NCBI GenBank assembly: GCA_001600095.1
Contig: BCIX01000006.1
Location: 124,001 to 188,000, forward strand
Reading direction: 5' to 3'
Length of the DNA: 64,000 bases
Origin: Bullera alba
Lineage: Eukaryota > Basidiomycota > Tremellomycetes > Tremellales > Bulleraceae
Below the pieces are notes generated by a model that was given only the letters and a program-made list of their open reading frames with translations, was not told the origin of the DNA and searched no databases. Each line of letters begins with the position of its first letter. Position 1 is the first letter of the stretch. A program made the position numbers and the translations under genes. Below are positions 1 to 11,639 of this stretch, piece after piece.

Positions 1-2
1 GG

Positions 3-74
3 GACTGGAGGGCGGTGGCCGAGGGTATCATGAGGGAGAGGGTCAAATCGGGCGGAGAGGTGTATGAGCTTTGA
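3..74 (+). CDS. C-terminal end of an unidentified protein (partial)
   Basis: An open frame entering from the left edge reads 23 codons and stops at TGA (72-74). The peptide begins DWRAVAEGIMRER and looks like a helical C-terminus with mixed charge. It is too short to assign to a family. The two other frames on this strand are also open for at least ten codons, so the choice rests only on the protein-like composition. The rest of the gene lies outside the window. Confidence 0.3.
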   Translation, partial: DWRAVAEGIMRERVKSGGEVYEL

Positions 75-514
75 CGCAAGTTGATTGGGTGGGTTGTGGT
101 GTGCTCGTCCTCGCCGGTCAGGCATCGAGCTCAGCGAAAGATCACTAAGTCTGTCAGACGAGGCGAGGAGGGGAGGCTGATCGGGAAGGAAGAACCTGAG
201 CGCTGTTGTTGTTGTATCTTTTTGGGCTTTGATAGAGGAATGAAATATCCTATAATGAGAAGGCAGTGGCACACAGGGTTGGCGTTGGCGTCCGAGGATG
301 TGAGTCCGGACCAAGACTCGGTCGGGACGGGCTTTGACGAGCCTACGTCCGACTGCAGATCTGAGATCATCTCACGGGCGCACGACCGCTCGATAAAGGC
401 CATGCATGCTTTTCGGAGGGTGATCAACACATGCAGATGGCTGTCTCAGGCTGCTCAACTACATAGACTTCGGGTATCAACAGAGAAACTGAAATGCACA
501 CGTTCACCGCATAA
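75..514. other. Intergenic, 3' sides of two converging genes
   Basis: Lies between the partial gene at the left edge and the stop of the membrane protein on the minus strand. Overlapping ORFs of about 100-170 codons occur on both strands, but none has protein-like composition or splice signals linking it to a gene. I see no RNA gene or repeat. Confidence 0.5.
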
Positions 515-2326
515 TCACACGACAGATGTTGAGTATCCATACGTTTCCTTGGGCAGCAAATTCGCAGTCGGCTGTTGGGCAAATCCAACATGACCCGGCT
601 TAACGACCCCATACCAAAGTGTGTTGGACTTGACGGTCCCGACGTTGAGTCCGGCGGTGGTACACGTCCCGGGAAGCTGTACAATGTCGGAGCCGGCCGC
701 AGTGTTGATAGTGTGATACCAATCGGTGGGATCGTATCGGGTGCCGCCTCCCGTCATGTAGAGTGCCGCCAAGAACCAAACCATTGCAATGAAGAGGCAG
801 ACACTCGACCAGCCAAGCGAGCGAGCAGATCTTGTCCAGCCAAATCCACGATATGACCAGCTCGTCGGTAGAGCTTCCCAAGACGAAGTGAATAGAGCGG
901 GATCTTGTCTCGATAGTGACAAGTACCCGTATGAAGCCGAGGCGGCCATAGCGTTGCTGAGAGAAACGGCTAGGACCTCAGAGGCGTTGGGGTCGGTCAA
1001 GACAGAGGCGACAAAAGTGCCCAGCGGTCCGGCCTTGCCGTTCAGGCCTCCTTCGGCAGAGACAGCAGCGATGAAAGCAGTGACGGTGCTGTTCATATCG
1101 GCCGCCGTGAGGGGAACGTAATCTTGCAATCTTATTGGCTCAAGTGAAATCCTGTCGCCGTAAGCTGAAGTGGCATCGCCCAGGCCCTCCGCGCCAGTCA
1201 CGGCACACGCATAGACGACGGGACCACTGGCCAGTATGGCTGTTACGGGGCTCGCCAAGGCGATCTCGACGTAGGTGGTATTCGGGTCTGACAGAAAGTA
1301 ACAAGAGGCCGCGGTCATATGTGTTTCGCTGTCTCGTGCCGTGTTACCGAAATAGATCCGCTCGTTTTCGAAGCATGGGGAACGGTAAGAGAACTCCTGG
1401 CCGCTGGCGGACGCATCGGCGACCAGTGCCGAGCAAGTGACCTCGTAGTAGGACATTGGAACGACGAGGGTGTGGCGTGCGTATCGTCCGGTAGGGCTGT
1501 CGTACTGGCTCGTGTTTGCCGATGGTGGTGGAAGCGCCGCCAAGTAAAGGTCGGGTGCGTAAATCTCATGGCCGGCGACGAAGTACCAGGCGGCTTTCCC
1601 TCCAGTGACGGTGCCCTGGGCGAAAGCAGTCGATAGATCCGAGACTCCCATCATCGAAGCACATTGAGTTGGCTCCGCTGGGTCGATACAATTGACCAAG
1701 GAACCGATACCTCCGTTGCCTTTGAAAGGGATCGAGGGACCATGAGCCGATTCGTGAAGCCGCAAGATTGGAGCTGGGATCCCTGCTCCGGCGAGTGCGG
1801 CACCATTAATACCCATTGCAATAGCGAAAAGCATGATCATGCCCCCCGCAAGAAAGGGTGTCTTACGAGCGTCTCCGATCGATCCACCGCTGGCCATCGT
1901 CCGCCACTGGTTGATCGAGGCGCCCAAGCTTTTGGCTGCCTTTCGACGAAGCCACGTCCTCGAGATGCCAGTGGAGACAAATCGTCCGAAACAGGATATC
2001 AAGGTCGCAGCCCCTGCAATCACAGCGCCAATGTTGGAAGTGTTGACGATCGATCCGGTCATATTCTCGACGGGGATAAACACCGAGTGAAGCGGACCTC
2101 TGTTGAACGCAGCAGCGAGTACCAATGCACCGAGGGTGAAAGTGATGGCTCCCAAGATAACGGCGACGACTCGTTCCTTCCATAGGGTGACGACCGCGGT
2201 CCGAGCCGGCACACCTCTCGGGGGGTTGCCGTACGCACGGTTTGCGTTCACCAGCCCGGGATCCAGCAACTGTAAGTTGCCCGAGCTGTTATAACCGGGA
2301 GCGTGGTGCTGATGCTGGTAAGACAT
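515..2326 (-). CDS. Four-helix membrane protein of unknown function, intronless
   Basis: Predicted 603-residue integral membrane protein. I do not recognise the family. The N-terminal ~50 residues are polar. Three hydrophobic helices follow (about residues 55-77, 98-120 and 160-185). Then comes a ~340-residue hydrophilic region with several cysteines and N-glycosylation sequons (NTS, NTT, NAS), which reads as an extracellular or lumenal domain. A fourth helix lies at about 525-545, before a ~60-residue tail. The frame is open upstream to 2419. I chose the ATG at 2326 (MSYQHQHH) because the upstream part contains a well-formed intron at 2355-2410 and would be 5' UTR. A long intronless coding region is unusual among these intron-rich neighbours. 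Confidence 0.8.
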   Translation of the reverse strand: MSYQHQHHAPGYNSSGNLQLLDPGLVNANRAYGNPPRGVPARTAVVTLWKERVVAVILGAITFTLGALVLAAAFNRGPLHSVFIPVENMTGSIVNTSNIGAVIAGAATLISCFGRFVSTGISRTWLRRKAAKSLGASINQWRTMASGGSIGDARKTPFLAGGMIMLFAIAMGINGAALAGAGIPAPILRLHESAHGPSIPFKGNGGIGSLVNCIDPAEPTQCASMMGVSDLSTAFAQGTVTGGKAAWYFVAGHEIYAPDLYLAALPPPSANTSQYDSPTGRYARHTLVVPMSYYEVTCSALVADASASGQEFSYRSPCFENERIYFGNTARDSETHMTAASCYFLSDPNTTYVEIALASPVTAILASGPVVYACAVTGAEGLGDATSAYGDRISLEPIRLQDYVPLTAADMNSTVTAFIAAVSAEGGLNGKAGPLGTFVASVLTDPNASEVLAVSLSNAMAASASYGYLSLSRQDPALFTSSWEALPTSWSYRGFGWTRSARSLGWSSVCLFIAMVWFLAALYMTGGGTRYDPTDWYHTINTAAGSDIVQLPGTCTTAGLNVGTVKSNTLWYGVVKPGHVGFAQQPTANLLPKETYGYSTSVV

Positions 2327-2354
2327 TGAAGGGGAGAAAGTCTGTGTGCAATCG

Positions 2355-2410
2355 CTAATAACAGTCAGCACAACTTTTCCTCGCAAAGCCAAGTGAGAGA
2401 CCGCTCTTAC
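2355..2410 (-). other. Predicted 5' UTR intron of the membrane protein gene
   Basis: Read on the minus strand, a GTAAGAG donor (from 2410), a CTGAC branch site (complement of 2364-2368) and a TTATTAG acceptor (ending 2355) bound a 56-nt intron, the usual size here. It lies 28 bp upstream of the chosen start codon. Because the intron happens to stay open in the coding frame, a naive ORF call would extend the protein through it. Confidence 0.65.
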
Positions 2411-4557
2411 CTCTGCCACAAGGGAGTTTGATGTGCAAGGCGATAACCGGGGTCGAGAGGAATAAGGCTGATGAATGACTGGTGAAGGTAAGGAGCTTGG
2501 GATAATATGGGGAATCAGTGTATGTGAGAACTGTTCATACCGCTGGGGCGAACGTCTCCGTTTCGTCCTGGGGTTGATCGTCCTTATATGGGCTGCCTAG
2601 AGCTACCCACCCAAGCACGGTCGCATATTGAGCGCCGTACTACTTACCGGCAGCTGATCGGGATCCGAATATCCGACACCGGGCGCATGAACGAGCGTGT
2701 TCTCACGTACTGATAGGATCCGGAATCCAAGGCAGTGCCCAGGCTATGTCGACGGCGACAGCTCGATGAACGGGATATCAGGGTAGCTTGCGAAGTCAGA
2801 AAATCCGAATGGGCTTGCGAGGTGGTCCCGTCGGGATGTCAGTGGTCACCGGTCACGGAGTCACGACTCATGACTCCACGAGCCGCCCGCCAGCTACGAC
2901 ATCTTCGGAGGTTTTGCCCATTGTCGTACGTGGCAGGATGGTTTGTAGAGTGCCAAAAAGTATGTACACTTGCAACAGCATCTACATACTCTTCCAGGCC
3001 TCCCGAGACCGGATGTCCGGATTCAAGGTGACATCGGGAACGGGAGCGGAGCGGATCCAAAAGGAAAAATCAACCTGCATAAAAGCAAAACCAGAGCCTC
3101 GTCGGCTCGTCCTCGACGCATCCTCTATTGATCCTTTAAGGCCCTATCTCGCTAATCAAACGGCATCGTACCGTACTACCTGCGCCAGAAGATCGACAGG
3201 CACAGCAGATCACCTTATCAGCTCAGACCACTCCCTATAGCCTGCGCGTCAGCCTGCGTCAGCAACCACTTACCCTTTTCTACCGGTGCCAAGGTACGTC
3301 GCACTCCCTATGACTGATTTAATCGGTCTTTAGGTGGCTGACCAGTAACCTTAACCGCTCGGTGCTGCCGCCTGCTGCTGCCTGCGCTGCTCAGTGCTAC
3401 CCTGTGCTACCCTGCTAGCAGCCTAACTTACTGCAGAGGCAGAGAGAGGCAGCTTCATGACCTGCACTAGCAGCTCGGACTATCTTTTTCTTCTCACGCC
3501 AAGACGCACAACTAAGCTCGCCTTATTAACCCTTATCGGCCCTATCGGGGCCCAATGCGCTTCACGAGCGGAGCCCACCGCGATCCCAGCTTCACCGCTC
3601 GACCAGGGGAAGCGAGCTCCTGGCGAGTTCGATCTCTGGGACAGCCAGGAACGACATGGCCGTGCATCATCTTGAGGGGATTCTGAGGGATCAGATAAGC
3701 AAATGCGTACATGCACACTGGTACTGCGTACGTGCAATCAGTAATCGGATGATAACGCTAACGCGGGAAGCCATAGCACTGCTATTGCTCAGCATCGCCC
3801 TCCTTCGCACAGTGTTGACCTGATCCGCGGGGAAGATCCCGCCGGGATATCTAATATTTGAGTTCAGACGAGTTCACATTGCAGGTAGCTGTTCACGTCA
3901 CTTCGCGATGAGAGAAGGTCAGAGAGAAGTCGACAGCTTCTCGCTGTACGACTCCAGGAACCCATTTCCTGACGCCTGACGGACGATGTACAGACCGAGC
4001 AGGATCTGGAGTCGCTGACCCTATAGACCGGCTCTGATGCGAGCAGATACCGTCAGACGTCAGCGTGTCACGGAGCCACGCAGCTCACGCTGGTTAGCCG
4101 TGCAGTCTGTCTCACAAGTCGCAAATGTCCCGCAGGAACTGCAGCGGGGACCGAAGAGGCGCCAACCGACCGCTCCCGGAACTTAGATCTTCTCAGACAC
4201 GAGTAGCTGAGCACCGGCACATACTGGTGACCGGCGTCAGCCTCTGATCGGGACCGAGACGGTCAGATGCTGTTATCCAGTCCAGAACTTGGATATTTGA
4301 CGTTATGTAGTGTGGCCTTATCCAGCATGTAACGCTCATGGCGAGGCGGCGATCCCTGCCGAGACTGCCGATCATCAATCAGCTAGCTATGTTCGAGCAG
4401 CTGCTGAGACTCGAGTGTCGAGTAAGTGAGTCGAGTCTGAACGCTAAGTCTCCCGTCGACGGCTACGTCCCCTCGTCGCCTGATAGCATTGATATGTACT
4501 GAACTGTGTGATAATTGATCATTGGCATGTCCACTTCCTTAGGCAACATCACTTAGA
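2411..4557. other. Long gene-free stretch
   Basis: About 2.1 kb separate two divergently transcribed genes. ORFs here (for example 2788-3240 and 3457-3675 on the plus strand) lack recognisable domains or linked splice sites. A CTG/CTGC-rich low-complexity patch sits at about 3363-3425. I see no tRNA, rRNA or transposon signature. It probably holds both promoters and may hide a non-coding transcript. Confidence 0.5.
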
Positions 4558-6344
4558 ATGGGTACAGCTACTAGGACAAAGTCTCTACTGCCGATCTTGC
4601 TGGGTGAGCGAACAGAGACTACAAAACAAGCTGATAAAGATTCAGCGACTTGGCTCCAAACCCTCGACACGTCGGCTGCTTCAGTCATACTCGCCCCTCG
4701 TCGTGCCAACTCATTTTCGTGGCGCGCTCCTGCTGTGAGTCTCGAGCAAGCTCTCCTTGTCTCTCAGAGTCTAGGCTGAGATCCTGGCAGGTCTGCGAGG
4801 CGACATGCGACCAGCCCGATCTTGCAAGTTGTTTGATACTTGATCAGCCCACTACCTGTGACTTGATGCGTGTTATAAGTGCAACGACTCGCTTTCTGAG
4901 ACTTCTTCAGGCTTATGTACCACGGCCGGTTTGCAAGCCTTTGCACAGGTGAGTACAGAACTGGCTGTCGGCTGCTTGAGCTGCTCTGAGCGCACCCAGT
5001 GCGCATACTGCTGCAATACCCAATCCGGTGGCATTGTGCAAGTGAACGGAACCTCGACAACCTTTGCGCCCTATATGGACAGTGAGTCGCCCCGCAGCGA
5101 AACCCAGCGAGCCCGCTGACATTCAACGTTAGGCCTCCTTGACTCCTGGTGAGCTAGCGCGGACGGTGTAGCTCGCTCGCTGACATTGCCGATCCCAGTT
5201 ACGACGACGGCTACATCGTTCTGAAAGACACATACAGCAGTATCATCGAGCAGGCCACTGTGATCGTATCCAGTTCCGCAACCGCAGTAGTACCCTCGGC
5301 TACCGCGTCAAGTTCGCCCATACCGACACTACCGCCGAGGCCAAGACCATCCGATAACCCATCATCAGATGACCCCACCGAACGCCGGACCATATACAAT
5401 GTCACTGGTTCTTTTGCAGACTATAAGGCTTCCGACTTTTCGGGCGGTTTGTGCTCGCTGGCCTACTTCTCGGGCAGCGTCAACGAAATTGTTTGCGACT
5501 ATTACGGCCTTACTGTCTTTCCCAAGTCCACCTGCTCTGGGACCACCTGCCGGGTGACTGCGTCGACTCCGAAATTGTTCACCGGCATTCGACAGTTCCA
5601 AGATCCTCGTATTCCGGCTACCATCAACTGCAATGGAAGCTTCTCTGCCGTTGGTGCGGGCGCCACCGGATTCTACGTGAGTCAGTGAATGATACTCAGA
5701 GGCCAGAACGGCAAGCTGAGCTGGCAGGCATGTACATGTGGCTCGGCGCGCATGGCATTGCCCGAAAATTGCGCACGAAACTGTGGAATGTGAGTTTGAC
5801 TAGTAGGTCACTCCTAGCAGGACTCACTTACCCGGAACAGAGCTTGTACGGCCTCGATGGCGCAGGCGCCTGATGGAACACAGTGCAACGTGTTCAGTAG
5901 CTGTATGAGTGGCTCGAGACTCAACCCTTCCAGTTCCGCCAGCGGCAAATGCATCACGCCCGTCCTCGTTGGACTCGGGCCAAGTGGTTCCATTATTGCC
6001 GCCGCGGACGACTCGAGCGATATGATCGCCTGTGATGGTCCGTCTTCCAGTTCTCCACCCTCGGTGTCGGATTTGCTACTGATGAGCATGTAGGGAGGGG
6101 ACAGGACTTGAGTTCGTGTGATAACGGTTATCGAATCTGTTCGTGCAGCGGGTACGCCATGCTCACCAACGAATGCGGCTTTGTGTTGGACAGCTCCGAC
6201 ACGTCCCCGAATCCGTCGACGACTAGGGCTTCGCCAGCGACTACTTCCACATCGAATGCTGCGGGCCGCACAGTGAGCGTTCCTCGTTTGTTTACGTTGC
6301 TGCTAGGCGGTATAGGCGAGCTATCGAGTCTGGCCCGGTCGTAG
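4558..6344 (+). CDS. Cysteine-rich secreted, probably GPI-anchored surface protein
   Basis: I joined ten exons by phase-consistent splicing: 4558-4603, 4646-4734, 4791-4869, 4911-4948, 5000-5081, 5133-5148, 5199-5676, 5728-5789, 5841-6063 and 6105-6344, giving 450 residues. The N-terminus (MGTATRTKSLLPILLATWLQ) resembles a signal peptide. Cysteine-rich segments follow (VCEATCDQPDLASC; CAYCCNTQ), then a Ser/Pro-rich linker (exon 7), further Cys-rich segments (ACTCGSARM; SSCDNGYRICSCSG), and a Ser/Thr stalk ending in a hydrophobic tail like a GPI-attachment signal. Introns are 41-56 nt. Exon 6 is only 16 nt. The 51-nt intron at 4949-4999 is an open multiple of three and could be retained. The intron at 6064-6104 has a weak donor. 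Family not recognised; likely cell wall or surface. Confidence 0.7.
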
Positions 6345-6799
6345 CGCGTTCGCTCGCCGATCGGACCTAGGTTGTTTTTCGTTTGCGTTGTGGGCACTCT
6401 GCCGCACAGTGATCTTTGATTAGCGACTCGTTACAAGCAAATATGCACAGCATCACCCATCGTACTGTGATTGCAAGTTACCGTCTCCATTTCAGGCAAA
6501 CGAAGTGCGATGTCCCGGCTCAGCCTCAGATTTTATCTTTGAGAAGTGAGTGATATCACTCATCACATCTGGATCGGCAGAGGGCAAGGACTCGGCTATG
6601 TAGGTAGGTCAGCAGCCCACCGTGGGAGGATATTTTGTAAACGACCGCATTTTCAGCACCTAGCGCCAAAAGCCTAAAAGTCCATCAAAAGTTTAGACAA
6701 CTTACAACACCGTCTACGTTCGGGCTGCAACTCTTGATTGTAGTCAACTCAGCACTGTCGCAGCTTGATCTCTTGAAAGGCATCCTTTCTGAGATCGTG
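6345..6799. other. Intergenic region / promoter of the mitochondrial GTPase gene
   Basis: 455 bp between two plus-strand genes. No further ORF, RNA gene or repeat was recognised. It should contain the 3' end of the secreted-protein transcript and the GTPase promoter. Confidence 0.5.
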
Positions 6800-9138
6800 A
6801 TGCGAGGGCTACCGACGTGTCGGCTGTGTTTGGTCCGCTACTCGACAAGTTCGAGTTTGGCGAATCTTCCAGGCCCATCGAGAGCCTCGATACCGAGAAC
6901 GGCAGGTCAATATCCTATTCAAGCTCAACTCCGATCTTACGCCAGCAGACCGCCCAAAGATGGCGCAGTAGACAGTCAAGATGCAGCCGCCAAATCTAGC
7001 ACATTCATCCAAGAGTTCAATTATGACGACACGGACGAAGGCGGGGGAGAGGACTTGCGAGAGAGCTTTTATCTGACCGACGAGGACTTGGGCGATTTGA
7101 CTCCTACCCATCGATTCGGCTTGGACTTGCCGGATCCAGAGGAGTTATCTCACACTGCCTCGTCGTCGTTCAGTAAAGCAAAAGGAAATAGAGCGCGGAG
7201 TAAGCGAAATCTGGGGGACGAATTCCTCGGTCCAACTGGTCGAAATCCATATCCTGCCAAGATCGAGCTTTATCGCCCCGAACACGACGACAAGACCGAG
7301 TTGGAGAACACGTTCCGCACGCGGAGTGAGCGAGAGCGTGATGAGCGCGGTAGGATCTCAGAGGCCGAGAGGGCAGAGTTCGAGGCAGAGCATGCTGGTG
7401 TGTCGAGGGCAGTGGGCGAGGGAGGGGGTGTGGGGGACGAAACGACAGAGTTTCAGGAATGGGTCGACGAGTTGAATAGGAGAAAGAGAAAGGCAGAGTC
7501 AAAACGCCGTATGGGCGGTTTCGCCGATCACATCCTGGTCAAAGTCAGAGGAGGTGAGTCTAGAATCAAGGTGGTTGGTGGAAATTGCTGATTCGTGGTT
7601 TAGGGAAAGGCGGAACTGGAACGGCATCCTTCGGTGCTACTCGAGTGGGATCGTTGGGTCCCCCGACGGGCGGTAATGGTGGACCAGGCGGGTCTGTCTA
7701 TCTGACAACATCGCCCTCGCTCACTTCGCTGCACTCCCTCAAACGATCAGCTATTGGGCAAATAGGTTACAATGGCGCTGGAGATCTCAAGCACGGATCC
7801 AAGGGCAAAGATTTCATACTGGAAGTACCGATCGGCACTGTCATCACAGAGATTGCGCGGGAAGGTTCCGAAGAGGCAATTTGGCACGACCAGGAGGCTA
7901 TGAACATGCCAGACGAGATGAGACGGAAGTTGCGATGGGAACGGCGGTTTCATGTCATGTCGGGAGCTGCCGCTGAGGAGGAATACTTTATCGCTGGGGA
8001 GAGAGCTCTGCGAAAGGAGAAGAAATGGCCGACTCGTACGCCTACATTCGAAGAAGTCCCGCCTGTCATATTGGACATTGACAAGGCGATTGAGGAACCG
8101 ATCTTACTCGCCCGAGGGGGGCTCGGCGGGATGGGAAACCCCTTCTTCCACGGATTATTCGGATACAAACCGCCTCGACTATCCAGCAAAGGGTTGTTGC
8201 CGTACACCTCGACGTATGAGCTCGAGCTGAAGATGTTGGCCGATGTCGGATTGGTGGGATTCCCCAATGTTGGCAAGAGCACCATTCTCAGAGGTCTGAC
8301 TGGGAGAAGGGCCGAAGTTGCAAATTACGAGTTCACGACGCTCAACCCACAGATCGGAGTGGTTAGGGTATACGACGACGGAAGCTTTGCCACGTCAACC
8401 ACAGAGCTGGACGCCGGAGGCGACGGGACAGGGGAGCAGGGTTTGGTGATTGAGGATACCTGGAGAGAAAAGAAGAGGGACGAAGAGGCAAAGCAACGGG
8501 GAGAATACCTTCCTTTACCAAGAACGGGCAAGTCTTCCAATCCAAAGGCTAACTTAAACTCGATCGAGCTCGACCAAACCACCAATTCTGGGAGACAACG
8601 GGTAGATGTGGCCAAAATGGAGTCTTACCGATTCTCCATTTCCGACAACCCCGGACTGCTCCCACAGGCCTCTGAGAATATCGGTCTTGGACACTCGTTC
8701 CTCCGTTCGATCGAGAGATCCCTCGTGCTCGCCTACGTCCTCGACATCAAGAAACCAGATCCAGCTCAAGACTTTCTGGTGCTCAGGGCCGAGCTGAACA
8801 ACTACAAGAAGGGCTTGTCGGAGAAAGGCTGTGTAGTGATATTGAACAAGGGCGACGAAGTGGGCGAAGTGGAGGGTAGGGAGAAGTTACAGGCTGTAAA
8901 GCGAGCTTTGGCGGAGACGGAGGGTGAAGGCATGGCGAGCGTACAGGTGCTCAGTGGGAAATTCGGGTTGGGCTTGGAGAAACTCGTCAAAGTGCTCGGC
9001 AAGCAGGTGTTACAGGCTAGAGAGAGGGTGCAGCGGGAGAACGAGATAAAGGAGGCAGAGGCGAAAGAGGCGGCAGAGGCCAAGTGGAAGAAGTACAACT
9101 TGAAGGAGACATCGATTAGCCAGGAGGAGCAGGTTTAG
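6800..9138 (+). CDS. MTG2: Mitochondrial Obg-family GTPase (Mtg2-like)
   Basis: Obg/CgtA-family GTPase of about 762 residues; mitochondrial members assist assembly of the large mitoribosomal subunit. Two exons (6800-7553, 7604-9138) join in frame across a 50-nt GTGAGT...TTTAG intron. The N-terminus (MRGLPTCRLCLVRYSTSSS) is basic and Ser-rich like a mitochondrial presequence. A charged linker precedes the glycine-rich Obg fold (GGKGGTGTASF, GGNGGPGGSVYL). G motifs are clear: G1 GFPNVGKST, G3 DNPG (DxPG), G4 NKGD. A charged C-terminal helix follows. The Obg domain has insertions relative to bacterial proteins, including acidic stretches and a ~70-residue insert between G1 and G3. The open frame reaches 6734, but 6800 is the first ATG and gives the targeting sequence. 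Confidence 0.93.
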
Positions 9139-9342
9139 GGGTCAGCGGATCAGTATGTCCAACTTCAGGGATGCAATCACTTATCGATCCTGTTTTTATC
9201 TGCATGTCTGATCCGGACCACCGCTGTCTACATCTCTGTCCATGCTGTCCACTGAGCTCTCATCAAATGGATCACTAACTACCGATACATGATTCGCTGA
9301 TTATAACGTGCTATATACAGACAACCGACGCGCCGCACTGAC

Positions 9343-11260
9343 CTAACTCGTCCTGTTCTTCTTGAGCAACTTGCCATGGGCTAGCAGGAGGTACAGCCTG
9401 AAACACAACTTGGCAAAGTCATTCTCATACAGGTCCTTGGGGTAATCCGCTCCAAGCTTGTACGCCGCGGCCTATCAAACTCGATCAGCTGATTCGTACA
9501 CATCATCTCAATCTGCTCACCGTTCCGGAGATGACGGCGACTTCGTGGGCGTTGACGAGGGTCCAAGCGGCGGCATATGTCGTATGCTTGCTGTTCCTGT
9601 TCAAAGCCCAGACGAATGGCACAACGAAAGCGTAGTGCGTCCAGGAATGCATCAACTGATGCCACCAGTCTTCCCGGACTGAGCACAACAGTCAGCCCGA
9701 TGTCGATGCTAGTGAAGATGATGGGTCTCTAACTCACTGATCTTGTCCTTCTTGATCTCATCCTTTTGCCAAGTGTCCTTGTGCTTGTTGTTAAGGAAGA
9801 TGGTCTGGAAGATGTGGTCCTCGAGTGGCTTGTCCTTGGGCAATTGGTGCTGGAACGCATGGCAGTCGAAGCACATTTCCTGATAGTCGTCAGTCGGGGA
9901 TCCCATGAAGATTTTGCAGCTGACTCACAAGCTTTCTTGCATCCGCAGGGACCTGCTTGATCATGTACATTGGCTGGAACTCCTTTCGGCCTCTCTGCGT
10001 CCTCGCCGAATCGTCCCTTCCGCCGACCTTGTCCACGGCTTGGGACTCGTCAAACTCGACAGTGTAGTACTTCTTGATGTAGTCGATGTCCTAGTAGATG
10101 ATCAGCATGATGCTGCAAGCCAACGGATTAAACGACTCACGTTATGCGTGACAGTCACATCGTCACTCCACTTTGTCCTGTTGAGAACGGCCTTTTCCAC
10201 GGTCCTAGCCTCTTTGCCCAACACCCTTGTGACGGTGTCGGCCAACACGCAGAAGACAATCTCGTCAAAGACCTCCTCTGTGGCTGGTAGATCCTGATCT
10301 CCGAGGTTGGTGTTGTGCAGATCCTCCTCCTGTCGCCTCGGCCTCAACAGTACCCTTACGTCGGGACTGCGACTGAGGACCTGCTGGAGCTCCGTGTTGA
10401 GCCTAATCTTGACGCCCTTGGACTCGAGCGTCTTCTGCCATGTCCCGTAAAAGTCGGCAAACTGCGGGAAGACGACCATCGGGGGTAGATTGCTAGAGAG
10501 ACTCTTCTCGTCGATCTTGTACCACATGCCATAGGTAGGGGAGGTGTATAGTCGCTCCATCATGACTGTGGGGAGATTGGGCGTTGCATTTCCGGTGCCG
10601 AGGAAGAGAGCCAAACTGTGGGATTGATCGTCAGTCGGAACTCTTTGGCATGGGGTGTGGAGGAGGAACGTACCTGGGGAGAATCATGTAGTCGATAAAC
10701 TCATCGCTCAGACCCCAGAGTTTGAGTGTGATCTTGATTGGAATAAGCGCGAACAGGACCTCCAAACGCCTGATCCATCGGATCGCCGTTTCGAACCGCT
10801 TAATGTCCTTTTGGTGCTTTGCTACCAGCTCCGTTGGGAAGAGGTTGGTCCAGAACTTGTCACCCTTGCCAAACGATACCTGCAGCTCGACCCTACAAAT
10901 CATCAGCACCGATGACACTCTGATCGAGGTGTTGAACTCACGGGTACGCCTCGAAGCCATGTTTGTGGAACTGGTGGAAGGTGTGTCTACACGATGTCAG
11001 TTTGTGCGAGGGTAGGCAAAGACGGGTATGACTTACTGGTAGATATAACTTCCGCCCTGGACACCCTGGTTCAAAGAGTCTGCGCCGTACTTGTCCTTGT
11101 TGATAGGGATGGAGAACGCCTGACCGCCGCAGTAGGGCTGAGCCTCGATGAGCGTCACGTCAAACTTGTCTGGATGGTTGGCGAGCGCGTCTGCGCATGA
11201 CATGCCTGCGGCACCGGCGCCGACCACGAGAACCCTCTTGGGCGATCTGGTTCTTGCCAT
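9343..11260 (-). CDS. FAD-dependent oxidoreductase of the flavin-containing amine oxidase type
   Basis: The protein starts MARTRSPKRVLVVGAGAAG, a Rossmann dinucleotide-binding motif (GxGxxG) followed by the acidic residue of the second strand (TLIEAQ) and a GG motif, so FAD binding is secure. The product is about 510 residues from eight exons. Introns (minus strand) fall near 10987-11036, 10890-10940, 10618-10675, 10092-10139, 9881-9928, 9678-9738 and 9474-9521. The last exon ends HGKLLKKNRTS with TAG at 9345-9343. The middle contains conserved-looking Trp/Tyr-rich segments, but I cannot name the substrate; fungal homologues are usually annotated simply as amine oxidase or NAD(P)-binding. No targeting peptide is evident. 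Its 3' end faces MTG2 across 204 bp. Confidence 0.85.
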
Positions 11261-11451
11261 CCTGTTTGATCCCTTTAGGCGAGTAGTGGAATGAAAAAAG
11301 GCGAGGCGAAACAGAGATGAAGAGATCGACGGATTGTGATCGCGGTCAAGCTATACTCTTATCGAAAACAATTCAAGATGGACACTTTGGTTCGATCTCA
11401 ACTGCTGATATGCATGACAGCATGATCCGGTACCTACAAACCTAGTCACCT

Positions 11452-11639
11452 ATGGCAGTCTCCGTCATCGAGAGTCTCATCGATCGCGTCAAGGGCAGCC
11501 ACTCATCGAGCGAAATCGAGCAAGATCTCAGAGTAAGTGACCGCCGTATCAAGCTGAAACACTACGTCATAGAGCCACGTGGCGAGATCGTTTTGGAGTT
11601 CAGGCTTGCAAGCAGTGTTTTAGGCACGTGGTACCTCGG
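11452..11639 (+). CDS. Possible small spliced gene, unknown
   Basis: An ATG at 11452 opens MAVSVIESLIDRVKGSHSS, which looks like a genuine helical N-terminus. It is followed by a GTAAGT donor at about 11533 and a CATAG acceptor about 41 nt later. Splicing there gives a product of only 44 residues, stopping at TAG (about 11621-11623); reading through gives 88 residues. It is divergent from the oxidoreductase gene, 191 bp away. It may be a real small protein, the first exons of a gene I could not continue, or a remnant. Confidence 0.3.

Noticed and set aside
81..593. 170-codon plus-strand ORF at the left edge
   Set aside because: It overlaps the 3' end of the membrane protein gene on the other strand and has irregular composition.
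2788..3240. 150-codon plus-strand ORF in the gene-free stretch
   Set aside because: No domain, no splice partners, no protein-like composition; overlapping ORFs on the other strand are equally long.
3457..3675. 72-codon ORF with a hydrophobic stretch resembling a signal peptide
   Set aside because: Short, lacks start context and downstream exons; likely chance.
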